A stretch of DNA of 64,000 bases from Microbacterium pullorum (lineage in GTDB: Bacteria > Actinomycetota > Actinomycetes > Actinomycetales > Microbacteriaceae). Below are positions 19,115 through 28,702 of the stretch, in pieces; positions within the stretch are counted from its first letter, which is position 1; the number at the start of each line of letters is the position of its first letter. The stretch lies in NCBI RefSeq assembly GCF_014836535.1, contig NZ_JACSQP010000005.1, positions 62,001 to 126,000 of the forward strand, given 5' to 3'. The notes below the pieces were generated by a model, which saw only the letters and a list, made by a program, of their open reading frames with translations, made no database searches and had not been told where the DNA came from. The translations under genes were made by a program, and so were the position numbers.

Positions 19115-22066
19115 ATGACCTCGCGCGCGGCTCCCGACTGGCGCGAGCTGCTCACGGCGCCCGCACCGGGGGAGCCGGGGCCGCAGCTCGCCCTCGGGGT
19201 GGAGCTGCGGCGGCGCGTGCGCCGCACCGAGTCGCGCTGGGCCCCCACCCGCATGGAGACCGCCACCGCGCGCGGTCTGGCCGAACCCTCCGTCGACGTG
19301 TCGCTGGGGCTGCGGCCGCTGGAGCGCTCCACCCGCGGCTGGATCAAGGGGCACGCCACCTGGGATGCCCTGCGCCGCCCCGGCCACGGCTACGACCCCG
19401 CTCAGGCGCGCTGGTTCGTCGAGCTCTACAGCCTCGTCCGCGACGCCCGGACGCTGGGCACCATGCCCGACGGGTCGGAATGGCTGACGCTCGACGACGT
19501 CGAGTCGCACCTGCTGTGGCCGCACCTGGCCGGCGCCCGCGCACGCGGCATCGCGGTGACCGCCCGGTCGGCAGCGCAGACGGTGGCCCTCGCGCAGGAC
19601 GCGAGCGTCACCCTCCACACCGAGCGGGGGCCGGATGGCCTGATCGTCACTGCGCAGGTGACGATCGACGACGCGCCGGTGCCGACCGCCGAGGTGCGCA
19701 CGATCGGACATGTGGGCCTGTACCGCGTGGCGACCGCGGGAGAGCGGATCGCGCTCACCCTGGCCCCGGCCGAGGTGCCGGCTCCCGCACGCGCGGTGCT
19801 GCGCACCCGCGAACCCGTGCTGGTTCCTCGCGCCGAGGCCGACGAGTTCCTGCGCGACCATCTGCCGCGCCTCGCCCGCCAGGCGCCGGTGACCCTCGGC
19901 CGCGGTGTCGAGCTGCCGCCTGCGCTTCCGCCGCGCCTCGAGGTGGCGGTGCGGTTCGAACCCGGCGACCGGGTGGAGTACGCGCTGACGTGGCGCTACG
20001 CCGGTGCACCGCCGATGCCGTACGCCGCGACGGGCACCGCGGGCGACCGTGACATCGCGCAGGAGAAGCGCCTGCAGGACCGGGTCGAGGCGGCGTGGCG
20101 CGGCGCGAGCGACCTGCCGTTCCGCGACGCCGGCGCGTTCACGGGCGCGGATGCCGCCGAGTTCGCGGCCGCCGTGCTGCCCGCCGTGCAGCGGATCGAC
20201 GGCATCGACGTCGACGTCACCGGCATCCGCCGCAGCTACCGCGAACTCACCGGCACCCCGGAGATCACCGTCACCACGGTGGAGACCACCGACCGCGACT
20301 GGTTCGACCTCGGCATCATCGTCACGATCGACGGCCGCCGCATCCCGTTCACCCCGCTGCTGACCGCGCTCACCCGCCGCCGGCGCAAGATGCTGCTGAG
20401 CGACGGCGGCTACTTCTCCCTCGCCCACCCCGCGCTGGACCGGCTGCGGGAATTGCTGGAGGAAGCCGCCGAGCTGGACGAGTGGGACACCGGCCCGCGC
20501 ATCAGCCGGTACCAGACGGCGCTCTGGTCGGACTTCGAGGACCTCGCCGACCAGGCTCAGCCCGCCGTCGCGTGGCGGGCCACGGTGGCGGGGCTGCGGG
20601 AGACCGGCGGTGTGCCGGCGACGGCAGTGCCGGCGGCGATCAGAGCGCAGCTGCGCCCCTACCAGCAGCAGGGGCTCGACTGGCTGGCGTTCCTGTGGCG
20701 GCACCGGCTCGGCGGCATCCTCGCCGACGACATGGGGCTCGGCAAGACCCTGCAGACCCTCGCCCTCATCGCCCACACCCGCGACGAGGGGGAGCGGCGG
20801 CCGTTCCTCGTCGTCGCCCCCACCTCCGTCGTCGCGACCTGGCGCAGCGAAGCCGAGCGCTTCGCCCCCGACCTCGTCGTCGCGACCATCCGCTCCCGCA
20901 CCATCACGCGCGACAGGTCGCTGGCCGACCTCGCGGCCGGCGCCGACGTGGTGGTCACCTCCTACGCGCTGCTGCGCCTCGACGAGGCGGAGTACGCCGG
21001 CATCGAGTGGGCGGGCCTCATCCTCGACGAGGCCCAGTTCGTCAAGAACCCCGCCACCAAACTGCACCGCGCCGTCAAGGCGCTGCAGGCCGACGTGACC
21101 TTCGCCATCACCGGCACGCCGCTGGAGAACAGCCTCACCGAGCTGTGGGCGCTGCTCTCGCTCACCTCTCCCGGCCTGTTCCCCTCGGCCCGGCGCTTCC
21201 GCCAGGAGTACGTGGGCCCCATCGAGCAGGGCAAGACCCCTGAGAACGCCGAGGGCGCGCCGTACCGCGAGCGTCGCCTGGCACGGCTGCGCCGGCGCCT
21301 CCGGCCGTTCCTGCTGCGGCGCACGAAAGACGTCGTGGCCTCCGACCTGCCACCCAAGCAGGAGCAGGAACTGCGCGTGCAGCTGAGCGACGATCACCGC
21401 GCGCTCTACGACACCGTGCTGCAGCGCGAGCGGCAGAAGGTGCTGGGGCTGCTCGACGACCTCGACCGGCAGCGGTTCATCGTCTTCCGCTCCCTGACGC
21501 TGCTGCGGCTGCTGAGTCTCGCCCCCGCCCTCATCGACGGCCGTCACGCCCGGCTGGGCTCCAGCAAGCTCGACGCGCTTGTGGATCACGTCAGCGAGCT
21601 CGCCGCCGAGGGTCACCGCGCGCTGGTGTTCAGTCAGTTCACGTCGTTCCTGCAGCTGGCGGCGCGACGACTGGATGCCGCGGGCATCGCCTACGCGTGG
21701 CTCGACGGATCCACGCGGCGCCGCGAGGACGTCGTCGCCGACTTCCGCAGCGGCGACGCGCCGGTGTTCCTCATCAGTTTGAAGGCCGGCGGCTTCGGCC
21801 TGACCCTCACCGAGGCCGACTACGTGTTCGTGCTCGACCCGTGGTGGAACCCCGCCGCCGAGTCGCAGGCGGTGGACCGCACCCACCGCATCGGGCAGAC
21901 CCGGCCCGTCAACGTCTACCGTCTGATCGCGGAGGGCACGATCGAAGAGAAGGTCATGGCCCTGCAGCAGCGCAAGGCCCGACTCTTCACGTCGGTGATG
22001 GACGATGACGACCTGTTCTCCGCCGCGTTGACCGCCGACGACATCAGGGATCTGCTCGACGGCTGA
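19115..22066 (+). CDS. SNF2-family DEAD/DEAH-like helicase
   Basis: 983 residues. The N-terminal half (about 1-500) is a poorly conserved accessory region. The SNF2 ATPase follows. Motif I is DDMGLGKT (about residue 539), motif Ia VVAPTSVVATW, motif II DEAQ (about 637; DEAQ instead of DEAH) and motif III ITGTPLENSL. The helicase C part has VFSQFTSFL, and motif VI is QAVDRTHRIGQTR (about 915). Such proteins translocate on double-stranded DNA and remodel protein-DNA complexes; the bacterial partner or target is unknown. No SWIM zinc motif was seen. It is not part of the usual nusB-pyrR neighbourhood and starts a three-gene insertion there. Confidence 0.9.
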   Translation: MTSRAAPDWRELLTAPAPGEPGPQLALGVELRRRVRRTESRWAPTRMETATARGLAEPSVDVSLGLRPLERSTRGWIKGHATWDALRRPGHGYDPAQARWFVELYSLVRDARTLGTMPDGSEWLTLDDVESHLLWPHLAGARARGIAVTARSAAQTVALAQDASVTLHTERGPDGLIVTAQVTIDDAPVPTAEVRTIGHVGLYRVATAGERIALTLAPAEVPAPARAVLRTREPVLVPRAEADEFLRDHLPRLARQAPVTLGRGVELPPALPPRLEVAVRFEPGDRVEYALTWRYAGAPPMPYAATGTAGDRDIAQEKRLQDRVEAAWRGASDLPFRDAGAFTGADAAEFAAAVLPAVQRIDGIDVDVTGIRRSYRELTGTPEITVTTVETTDRDWFDLGIIVTIDGRRIPFTPLLTALTRRRRKMLLSDGGYFSLAHPALDRLRELLEEAAELDEWDTGPRISRYQTALWSDFEDLADQAQPAVAWRATVAGLRETGGVPATAVPAAIRAQLRPYQQQGLDWLAFLWRHRLGGILADDMGLGKTLQTLALIAHTRDEGERRPFLVVAPTSVVATWRSEAERFAPDLVVATIRSRTITRDRSLADLAAGADVVVTSYALLRLDEAEYAGIEWAGLILDEAQFVKNPATKLHRAVKALQADVTFAITGTPLENSLTELWALLSLTSPGLFPSARRFRQEYVGPIEQGKTPENAEGAPYRERRLARLRRRLRPFLLRRTKDVVASDLPPKQEQELRVQLSDDHRALYDTVLQRERQKVLGLLDDLDRQRFIVFRSLTLLRLLSLAPALIDGRHARLGSSKLDALVDHVSELAAEGHRALVFSQFTSFLQLAARRLDAAGIAYAWLDGSTRRREDVVADFRSGDAPVFLISLKAGGFGLTLTEADYVFVLDPWWNPAAESQAVDRTHRIGQTRPVNVYRLIAEGTIEEKVMALQQRKARLFTSVMDDDDLFSAALTADDIRDLLDG

Positions 22067-22110
22067 GCATAGACACGGCCGCGCAGACCAATCCGCCGCA
22101 ACCCGCCCCG

Positions 22111-22116
22111 TAGAAT
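22111..22116 (+). promoter_or_regulatory. Predicted -10 box (TAGAAT) for the MBL-Rieske gene
   Basis: TAGAAT gives a start near 22123 and a leader of about 20 bases holding GGGGAGGA before the ATG at 22144. Confidence 0.55.
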
Positions 22117-22143
22117 CGAGAGCTGTTGACAGGGGAGGAATCC

Positions 22144-23718
22144 ATGCGCATCACGGGCCTCGGCCATGCCGGAATGTTCATCGAGACGACGGGCGGCACG
22201 ATCCTCTGCGACCCGGTGGTCAAGCCGTCGTTCTACGGGTCGTGGTTCGTCTTCCCCGACAACCGGGCTCTGGACTGGGAACGCTACGGCAACGCCGACT
22301 TCCTCTACATCTCGCACCGTCACCGCGATCACTTCGACCCGTGGCTGCTGGAGACCTATGTCCGCAAGGACATCGAGGTGCTGCTGCCGGAGTATCCGAC
22401 CGACGACCTCGAGCAGGATCTGCGCAAGCTCGGGTACGACAACATCACCTACACCCGCGCCGGCGAGATCATCCAGCGCGGTGACCTGAAGCTCATGATC
22501 ACGCCGCTGCGCGCCCCGAGCGACGGGCCCATCGGGGACTCCAGCCTGTCGGTCGACGACGGCACGGCGTCGATCCTGAACCAGAACGACTCGCATCCGC
22601 TGGATCTCGAGAAGCTGCTGGCGTTCGGCAAGCCCGAGGCCTACTTCACGCAGTTCTCCGGAGCGATCTGGTGGCCCATGGTCTACGACCTGCCGCAGGA
22701 CGCCAAGGTCAACTTCGCCCACCTCAAGCGCGAGGCGCAGCACAAGCGTGCGATGTTCTACATCGAGAAGGTCGATGCGCCGCACGTGTACCCGATGGCG
22801 GGTCCGCCGATGTTCCTGCGCGACGACCTGTTCCGCTACAACGGGCTCGGCGAGCACAACGACTCGATCTTCACCGACCAGGCACAGTTCCTGGCGCGCA
22901 TGAAGGAAGAGGCCCCGCAGTATGCCGGCCACGTCTTCATCCCCGGCACCGTCGTCACGATCGCCAACGGCGAGCAGACCGTCGAGCAGACGCTGTACAC
23001 CGAGGCTGAGATCGACCGCATGTTCACCGACAAGTGGGGCTACCTCGAGGAGCAGCGCGCCTCGCGCCAGGACGAGATCCGCGCCGAAGAGGCCTCGCGC
23101 GCCCCGGTGCTGCCGCCGGACGAGATGCTCGCCGAGCTGAAGGCCTGGTGGGAGCCGCTGCTGCGCCGCGGCCGCATCTTCCGTGAGGGCGTGGGCGGCC
23201 CGGTGCGCATGACGATCGGCGAGCTCGACCTCTGCGTCGATTTCCCCAAGGCCAAGGTGCGCGAATACGCGGGGGAGGAGACCAGCTACTGGTTCACGAT
23301 CCCCGCCGACCTCGTCTCGACGAACATCGCCGAGCACGAGATCGACTGGTCGAACTCGATCTTCCTGTCGCTGCAGTTCCAGGCCGGGCGCGTCGGCAAG
23401 TTCAACGAGTTCATCTACACGTTCTTCAAGTGCCTCTCCCGCGACCGCATCGAGTACGTCGAGAACTGGTACGCCGAGCAGTCCGACGTCACCGAGGACA
23501 TCCAGCTCGAGGACTGGGTCGTGCAGCGCCGCTGCCCGCACCTGCGCGCCGACCTCTCCAAGACCGGCAAGATCGAGGGCGACGTGCTGACCTGCTCGCT
23601 GCACGACTGGAAGTGGGACCTGAAGACGGGCAAGTGCCTGTCCACCCTCGGCCACCCCATCCGCGCCAGCCAGGTGGAGGACGACCTGCACAAAGCCGCG
23701 ACGACGCCCGCAGCCTGA
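22144..23718 (+). CDS. Metallo-beta-lactamase-fold protein fused to a C-terminal Rieske [2Fe-2S] domain
   Basis: 524 residues from the ATG at 22144, which has GGGGAGGA upstream; a TTG six codons earlier is less likely. The N-terminal part is an MBL-fold hydrolase of the UlaG-like type (GLGHAGMFIET, then HRHRDH with ligands at His58, His60, Asp62, His63). The C-terminal part has a Rieske cluster motif, C-P-H at 464-466 and C-S-L-H at 484-487, a spacing of CxH-x17-CxxH. The pairing recalls CMP-Neu5Ac hydroxylase-like proteins, though there the Rieske domain is N-terminal. Redox-dependent hydrolysis or hydroxylation is plausible, and the substrate is unknown. No ferredoxin reductase is adjacent. 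Confidence 0.85.
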   Translation: MRITGLGHAGMFIETTGGTILCDPVVKPSFYGSWFVFPDNRALDWERYGNADFLYISHRHRDHFDPWLLETYVRKDIEVLLPEYPTDDLEQDLRKLGYDNITYTRAGEIIQRGDLKLMITPLRAPSDGPIGDSSLSVDDGTASILNQNDSHPLDLEKLLAFGKPEAYFTQFSGAIWWPMVYDLPQDAKVNFAHLKREAQHKRAMFYIEKVDAPHVYPMAGPPMFLRDDLFRYNGLGEHNDSIFTDQAQFLARMKEEAPQYAGHVFIPGTVVTIANGEQTVEQTLYTEAEIDRMFTDKWGYLEEQRASRQDEIRAEEASRAPVLPPDEMLAELKAWWEPLLRRGRIFREGVGGPVRMTIGELDLCVDFPKAKVREYAGEETSYWFTIPADLVSTNIAEHEIDWSNSIFLSLQFQAGRVGKFNEFIYTFFKCLSRDRIEYVENWYAEQSDVTEDIQLEDWVVQRRCPHLRADLSKTGKIEGDVLTCSLHDWKWDLKTGKCLSTLGHPIRASQVEDDLHKAATTPAA

Positions 23719-23729
23719 CGCGGCGGACG

Positions 23730-23735
23730 TAGGAT
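23730..23735 (+). promoter_or_regulatory. Predicted -10 box (TAGGAT), leaderless type
   Basis: TAGGAT, six bases, then the GTG of the membrane protein at 23742. No Shine-Dalgarno sequence is present. Confidence 0.5.
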
Positions 23736-23741
23736 CGCGGC

Positions 23742-24161
23742 GTGCGACGCCGACGGATGGACCCCCTGCAGATCGTCGACGTCTTCGTCTACGTGGTCGT
23801 GCTCAACCTCGCCACGGAGTACTTCCCCACCGTGCTGATGGAGACCTTCACGATCTCGCTCCTCACCGCCGTGATGCTCAAGCTCGTGCTCGAACTCGTC
23901 CTGCATGCGAAGACCCGGGTGCTCCGACGCGTGCGTGACTCCTCCACGCTCTCGCGACGCATCGTGTCGATCGCGATGCTCGTGCTGCTGCTTCCCGCGA
24001 GCAAGTTCCTCGTGCTCTGGCTGGAGGACGCGGTGTTCGGAGATGCCGTGAGTCTCGGCGGGTTCTGGTCGGTGACGCTGCTGATCTTCGCGCTCATGGG
24101 CGCCCGGTGGGGTGTGCGCCGGCTGCTCGCGCCCACCACAGGTCGCTCCGCGACCGGGTAG
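23742..24161 (+). CDS. Four-helix hypothetical membrane protein
   Basis: 139 residues from a leaderless GTG. I do not recognise the family. The start is basic (RRRR). Four hydrophobic stretches follow, at about residues 9-30, 36-54, 72-92 and 103-124, separated by a basic loop (HAKTRVLRRVRD) that should be cytoplasmic. The C-terminus is short and basic. The TAG stop at 24159-24161 is also the first half of the TAGGGT -10 box for pyrR. It is the last gene of the block inserted between nusB and the pyr operon. Confidence 0.7.
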   Translation: MRRRRMDPLQIVDVFVYVVVLNLATEYFPTVLMETFTISLLTAVMLKLVLELVLHAKTRVLRRVRDSSTLSRRIVSIAMLVLLLPASKFLVLWLEDAVFGDAVSLGGFWSVTLLIFALMGARWGVRRLLAPTTGRSATG

Positions 24162-24164
24162 GGT
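24159..24164 (+). promoter_or_regulatory. Predicted -10 box (TAGGGT) of the pyr operon, overlapping a stop codon
   Basis: TAGGGT shares its TAG with the stop of the previous gene. Transcription would begin near 24171, leaving a leader of about 54 bases that contains the PyrR site. Confidence 0.45.
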
Positions 24165-24184
24165 GGGGAGCACCAACCCAGCAA

Positions 24185-24218
24185 CCTTTAACACCGTCCT
24201 GTGAGGCGGAGAAGGGAG
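24185..24218 (+). promoter_or_regulatory. PyrR-binding RNA hairpin masking the pyrR Shine-Dalgarno sequence
   Basis: GTCCTGTGAGG at 24196-24206 matches the PyrR-binding loop consensus ARUCCnGnGAGGYU closely. CCG (24194-24196) can pair with CGG (24207-24209), and CCTT (24185-24188) with AAGG (24212-24215), which is the core of the Shine-Dalgarno GAAGGGAG. There is no terminator or antiterminator. This is the arrangement of PyrR translational repression described in Mycobacterium smegmatis. The pairing was read by eye. Confidence 0.75.
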
Positions 24219-24224
24219 CGGCGG

Positions 24225-24755
24225 ATGAGCACGCGCACCGTGCTGCATGAGGCCGACATCGCCCGAGCCCTGACTCGGATCTCCCACGAGATCCTCGAGT
24301 CCAACAGGGGCCCCGAGGGCCTCGTGATCCTGGGGATCCCCACGCGCGGCGTGAACCTCGCCGAGCGCATCGGAGCGCTGATCGCCGACTTCGGCGGCAA
24401 CACGGTTCCCGTCGGCGCCCTGGACGTCACGATGTACCGCGACGACCTGCACCGCAACCCGACGCGGGCGCCGCACCCGACCCAGATCCCCGCGGGCGGC
24501 ATCGACGGCAAGACCGTCGTGCTGGTGGACGATGTGCTCTTTTCGGGTCGGAGCATCCGTGCCGCCCTCGACGCGTTGCAGGACATCGGCCGCCCCGCCG
24601 CGGTGCGCCTGGCGATCCTCGTCGACCGCGGACACCGCGAACTGCCGATCCGCCCCGACTTCGTCGGCAAGAACCTGCCCAGCGCCCGCGAAGAACGCGT
24701 CAACGTGCGCCTCGCCGACGTCGACGGCGTCGAGGAGGTGACGATCGAGTCATGA
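24225..24755 (+). CDS. pyrR: Pyr operon regulator PyrR / uracil phosphoribosyltransferase
   Basis: 176 residues from the ATG at 24225; GAAGGGAG stands seven bases upstream. PyrR binds pyr leader RNA when UMP is plentiful and also has weak uracil phosphoribosyltransferase activity. The PRPP-binding motif is [18 protein letters not shown], and the conserved [10 protein letters not shown] loop lies near residue 40. The site it should bind is in its own leader, so it probably represses the whole operon. Its TGA overlaps the pyrB ATG. Confidence 0.96.
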   Translation: MSTRTVLHEADIARALTRISHEILESNRGPEGLVILGIPTRGVNLAERIGALIADFGGNTVPVGALDVTMYRDDLHRNPTRAPHPTQIPAGGIDGKTVVLVDDVLFSGRSIRAALDALQDIGRPAAVRLAILVDRGHRELPIRPDFVGKNLPSAREERVNVRLADVDGVEEVTIES

Positions 24756-25717
24756 GGCATCTGCTCGACACCCGCACCCTCACCCGTGACGGGGCGCTGC
24801 GCATCCTCGATGTCGCCGAGGACATGGCCGACACGCAGCGCCGCGAGGTCAAGAAGCTCCCGACGCTGCGCGGCAAGACCGTCGTGAACCTCTTCTTCGA
24901 GGACTCCACCCGCACCCGCATCTCGTTCGAGGCCGCCGCCAAGCGCCTCTCCGCCGATGTCATCAACTTCTCCGCGAAGGGCTCGTCGGTCTCCAAGGGC
25001 GAGTCGCTGCAGGACACCGCCCAGACGCTGCAGGCGATGGGGGCGGATGCCGTCGTCATCCGCCACGGCGCGTCCGGGGCCCCGCGCACCCTCGCCACGA
25101 GCGGCTGGATCACCGCGGGAGTGGTCAACGCCGGCGACGGGACGCACGAGCATCCCACCCAGGCGCTGCTGGACGCCTTCACCATCCGCAAGCGCTTCTT
25201 CGGCGCCGACAGCCGCGGCCGCGATCTCGCGGGGCTGCGGGTGACGATCGTCGGCGACGTGCTGCATTCGCGCGTCGCACGCTCCAATGTGTGGCTGCTG
25301 ACCACCCTCGGTGCGATCGTCACCCTCGTCGCCCCGCCGACCCTCGTGCCGCAGGACGTCTCGGCCTGGCCGGTGCACATCCGCTACGACCTCGACGAGG
25401 CGATCGCCGACGAGCCCGACGCGCTGATGATGCTGCGAATCCAGGCGGAACGCATGAATGCCGCGTATTTCCCGACTGAACGGGAGTATTCCCGCCGGTG
25501 GGGACTGGACGCCGCGCGCTTGGCCCGTCTTTCGACGGATAGCATTGTCATGCACCCGGGTCCGATGAACCGGGGCCTGGAGATCTCCGCCGACGCCGCC
25601 GATTCGCCGCGCTCGACCGTGCTCGAGCAAGTGACGAACGGCGTGTCCGTGCGGATGGCCGCCCTCTATCTGCTGCTGGCAGGGGAGCGCACACGAGCTG
25701 GAGAGGACGGACGATGA
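24752..25717 (+). CDS. pyrB: Aspartate carbamoyltransferase, catalytic subunit
   Basis: 321 residues. It condenses carbamoyl phosphate and aspartate, the committed step of pyrimidine synthesis. The carbamoyl-phosphate motif [12 protein letters not shown] is near residue 50, with the [17 protein letters not shown] loop after it and [11 protein letters not shown] near the end. No pyrI regulatory chain is present, as expected for this lineage. Four-base overlaps with pyrR and pyrC show translational coupling. Confidence 0.97.
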   Translation: MRHLLDTRTLTRDGALRILDVAEDMADTQRREVKKLPTLRGKTVVNLFFEDSTRTRISFEAAAKRLSADVINFSAKGSSVSKGESLQDTAQTLQAMGADAVVIRHGASGAPRTLATSGWITAGVVNAGDGTHEHPTQALLDAFTIRKRFFGADSRGRDLAGLRVTIVGDVLHSRVARSNVWLLTTLGAIVTLVAPPTLVPQDVSAWPVHIRYDLDEAIADEPDALMMLRIQAERMNAAYFPTEREYSRRWGLDAARLARLSTDSIVMHPGPMNRGLEISADAADSPRSTVLEQVTNGVSVRMAALYLLLAGERTRAGEDGR

Positions 25718-27033
25718 GCGAGACCATCCTCATCCGCGGAGCACGCATCCACGACGAGGCGACCGCGGGCCGCTCGGCGGATCTGCTGATCGACGACGGG
25801 CGCATCGTAGAGGTGGGCAGCGGACTGACCCGTGCCGGCGCGAAGGTCATCGACGCCGACGGCCTCATCGCCCTCCCCGGCCTGGTCGACCTGCACACGC
25901 ATCTGCGCGAGCCCGGCTACGAGGCCTCCGAGACGATCCTCAGCGGCTCGCGTGCGGCTGCCGCCGGCGGGTACACCGCCGTGTTCGCCATGCCGAACAC
26001 TTCGCCCGTGGCCGACACGGCGGGCGTCGTGGAGCAGGAGCTCGCCCTCGGCGAGGCGGCCGGTTACGTCACGGTGCAGCCGATCGGCGCCGTCACCGTC
26101 GGACAGAAGGGCGAGCGCCTGGCCGAACTCGGCGCCATGGCCTCGTCGCGCGCCCGGGTGCGCGTGTTCAGCGACGACGGCTTCTGCGTGTGGGATCCGC
26201 TCATCATGCGCCGCGCCCTCGAGTACGTGAAGGCGTTCGACGGTGTCATCGCCCAGCACGCCCAGGACCCACGGCTGACCGAGGGCGCCGAGATGAACGA
26301 GGGCACCGTGTCGGCCGAACTCGGTCTCACCGGCTGGCCGGCCGTCGCAGAGGAGTCGATCATCGCGCGCGACGTGCTGCTGGCAGAACACGTCGGCTCA
26401 CGTCTGCACGTCTGCCATCTCTCGACGGCGGGATCGGTGGACATCATCCGCTGGGCCAAGAAGCGCGGCATCGCGGTGACCGCGGAGGTCACCCCGCACC
26501 ACCTGCTGCTCACCGAGGAACTGGTGCGCGACTACGACGCCAGCTACAAGGTGAACCCGCCGCTGCGGCGCGAAGAGGACGTGCAGGCGGTGCGCGAGGG
26601 CCTGGCCGACGGCACGATCGACATCGTCGCGACCGACCACGCGCCGCACCCCGCCGAGGCGAAGGCCTGCGAGTGGCAGGCCGCCGCCAACGGCATGGTG
26701 GGCCTGGAGAGCGCGCTGCGCGTCGTGCAGCAGGCGATGGTCGACACCGGCCTGCTCGGCTGGGAGGACGTTGCCCGCGTCATGTCGACCGCGCCCGCCC
26801 GCATCGGGCGCCTCGACGGCCACGGTACGCCGCTGGCCGTCGGCGAGGCGGCATCGCTCACCCTCTACGACCCGACGCCGGTGCGCCCGTTCGGCCGCGG
26901 CGACCTGCACGGTCGCAGCGTGAACTCGCCCTATCTCGAGCGCGAACTGCCGGGCGAGGTGCGCTGGACGCTGCACCGCGGCGTCATCACCGTCGCCGAC
27001 GGAGCACTGCGCGAGACGGTGGTGACCGCATGA
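25714..27033 (+). CDS. pyrC: Dihydroorotase
   Basis: 439 residues, the long class I type. It cyclises carbamoyl aspartate to dihydroorotate. Zinc ligands lie in [10 protein letters not shown] (His61, His63), in VCHLSTAGS and in the catalytic ATDHAPH. The amidohydrolase C-terminal strand region ([16 protein letters not shown] end) is complete. It overlaps pyrB by four bases and the following membrane protein gene by four bases. Confidence 0.97.
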   Translation: MSETILIRGARIHDEATAGRSADLLIDDGRIVEVGSGLTRAGAKVIDADGLIALPGLVDLHTHLREPGYEASETILSGSRAAAAGGYTAVFAMPNTSPVADTAGVVEQELALGEAAGYVTVQPIGAVTVGQKGERLAELGAMASSRARVRVFSDDGFCVWDPLIMRRALEYVKAFDGVIAQHAQDPRLTEGAEMNEGTVSAELGLTGWPAVAEESIIARDVLLAEHVGSRLHVCHLSTAGSVDIIRWAKKRGIAVTAEVTPHHLLLTEELVRDYDASYKVNPPLRREEDVQAVREGLADGTIDIVATDHAPHPAEAKACEWQAAANGMVGLESALRVVQQAMVDTGLLGWEDVARVMSTAPARIGRLDGHGTPLAVGEAASLTLYDPTPVRPFGRGDLHGRSVNSPYLERELPGEVRWTLHRGVITVADGALRETVVTA

Positions 27034-27551
27034 CGCAGGAAGGCGCACTGCTGGTCGTCATCGCCGTCGCGCTCGGCCTCCTCGGTCTCCTCGCCTGGGG
27101 CTGGCATCGGCGCACCCGCCGGGACTCCGGCCTCGTGCCGCCGGTCGGCGAGGTGCCCGCCGGTGCCGCCGTCATCGGCGTCTTCCCGGTGCTGTACGTC
27201 GCGACCACCGCTCACGACCAGCCGCTGGAGCGCCTCGCGGTGCGCGGCCTCGGCTTCCGCTCGCGCGCCGACGTCACCGTCACCGACGCCGGTGTGGCGC
27301 TGGATCTCACCGGTCAGCCCCGGCTGTTCATCCCGCGTGCCCAGATCCTCGCCGCCTCGCAGGCGACGGTCGCCATCGACCGCGTCGTCGAGCGCGACGG
27401 TCTGGCCCGCCTCGACTGGCACTTGACCACCCCCGACGGCACGACCGTCGTCGATTCCTACTTCCGTCCACAGCAGACCTCCGCGCGCGCGCTCGTCGAC
27501 GCACTGCGGCAGCTCTCCGACCCCGCTCCCACGACAGGAGGCGACGCGTGA
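27030..27551 (+). CDS. Membrane-anchored protein with PH-like domain between pyrC and carA
   Basis: 173 residues from the ATG that overlaps the pyrC stop. One N-terminal membrane helix ([19 protein letters not shown]) is followed by basic residues and a beta-rich domain of about 120 residues ([51 protein letters not shown]). A protein of this build is usual between pyrC and carA in actinobacteria and is listed as PH-like. The function is not known to me. Its place inside a fully coupled operon suggests a link to pyrimidine or carbamoyl phosphate metabolism, which is inference. Confidence 0.82.
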   Translation: MTQEGALLVVIAVALGLLGLLAWGWHRRTRRDSGLVPPVGEVPAGAAVIGVFPVLYVATTAHDQPLERLAVRGLGFRSRADVTVTDAGVALDLTGQPRLFIPRAQILAASQATVAIDRVVERDGLARLDWHLTTPDGTTVVDSYFRPQQTSARALVDALRQLSDPAPTTGGDA

Positions 27552-28702
27552 CACTGTTCACCCGCGACCCCGCTGTGCTCGTCCTCGAGGACGGCACCCG
27601 CCACACCGGACACGCCTACGGCGCGCGCGGCACGACCCTCGGCGAAGTGGTGTTCTCCACCGGCATGACCGGTTACCAGGAGACCCTCACCGACCCGTCG
27701 TACGCCGGCCAGATCGTGCTGCAGACCGCCCCCCACATCGGCAACACCGGCATGAATGCCGAGGACCCCGAGTCCCGGCGCATCTGGGTGGCCGGCTACA
27801 TCGTGCGCGACCCCTCGCGGGTCGTGTCGAACTGGCGCGCCGACACGTCGCTCGATGAGGCGCTCGTCGCCGACGGGGTCGTGGGCATCAGCGGCATCGA
27901 CACTCGCGCCGTGACGCGCCACATCCGCTCCGCCGGCAGCATGCGCGGTGGCGTGTTCAGCGGCGAGGCCGCCGGCCTCGACGCCGAGGAGCAGCTGCGT
28001 CTGGTGCGCGAGGCGCCGCAGATGGCAGGCCTGAACCTGTCGGCAGCCGTCTCGGTGGCCGCCGCCGAGGTGACCCCCGCCACCGCCGACCGCATCGGCC
28101 CGCTCGCCGTGCTCGACCTGGGCGTCAAGCAGTCCACCGTCGACAACCTCGCCGCGCGCGGGTTCGACGTGCACGTGCTGCCGCAGGACGTCACGATCGA
28201 CGACATCCGCGCCATCGAGCCGGTGGGTGTGTTCTACTCCAACGGACCCGGCGACCCCGCGGCATCCGATGACCATGTCGCGCTCCTGCGCGGCGTGCTC
28301 GATGAGAAGCTGCCGTTCTTCGGCATCTGCTTCGGCAACCAGCTGCTGGGCCGCGCCCTCGGCTTCGGCACGTACAAACTGCCGTTCGGCCACCGCGGCA
28401 TCAACCAGCCCGTGCTGGACCGTCAGACCGGTCGGGTGGAGATCACCGCCCACAACCACGGGTTCGCCGTCGACGCGCCGCTGGACGGCGTCACCGACAG
28501 CCCTGCCGGCTACGGCCGAGTGGAAGTGAGCCACGTCGGCCTCAACGACGACGTCGTGGAAGGGCTGCGTGCCCTCGACATCCCCGCGTTCTCGGTGCAG
28601 TACCACCCCGAGGCCGCCGCCGGACCCCACGACGCCAACTACCTGTTCGACCGCTTCCGCGACCTCGTGCTCGCGAACCTGGAGACCACGAAGAATGCCT
28701 AA
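27548..28702 (+). CDS. carA: Carbamoyl-phosphate synthase small subunit
   Basis: 384 residues from a GTG that overlaps the previous stop (GTGA). It is the glutaminase chain, sending ammonia to CarB. The N-terminal CarA domain ([20 protein letters not shown]) precedes a class I glutamine amidotransferase domain. The nucleophile is Cys261 in [15 protein letters not shown], and the His-Glu pair is in [12 protein letters not shown]. The end overlaps the start of carB by eight bases. Confidence 0.97.
   Translation: MTLFTRDPAVLVLEDGTRHTGHAYGARGTTLGEVVFSTGMTGYQETLTDPSYAGQIVLQTAPHIGNTGMNAEDPESRRIWVAGYIVRDPSRVVSNWRADTSLDEALVADGVVGISGIDTRAVTRHIRSAGSMRGGVFSGEAAGLDAEEQLRLVREAPQMAGLNLSAAVSVAAAEVTPATADRIGPLAVLDLGVKQSTVDNLAARGFDVHVLPQDVTIDDIRAIEPVGVFYSNGPGDPAASDDHVALLRGVLDEKLPFFGICFGNQLLGRALGFGTYKLPFGHRGINQPVLDRQTGRVEITAHNHGFAVDAPLDGVTDSPAGYGRVEVSHVGLNDDVVEGLRALDIPAFSVQYHPEAAAGPHDANYLFDRFRDLVLANLETTKNA

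Noticed and set aside
17876..21886. A 1336-codon open frame on the minus strand antisense to efp, nusB and the helicase
   Set aside because: High GC makes stops rare in this frame. The translation is low-complexity (Gly, Arg, Val, Glu, His) with no recognisable domain, while the plus strand encodes well-conserved proteins.
22126..22143. TTG start six codons upstream for the MBL-Rieske protein
   Set aside because: The ATG at 22144 has a strong Shine-Dalgarno sequence (GGGGAGGA) at good distance, and the added residues are not conserved-looking.
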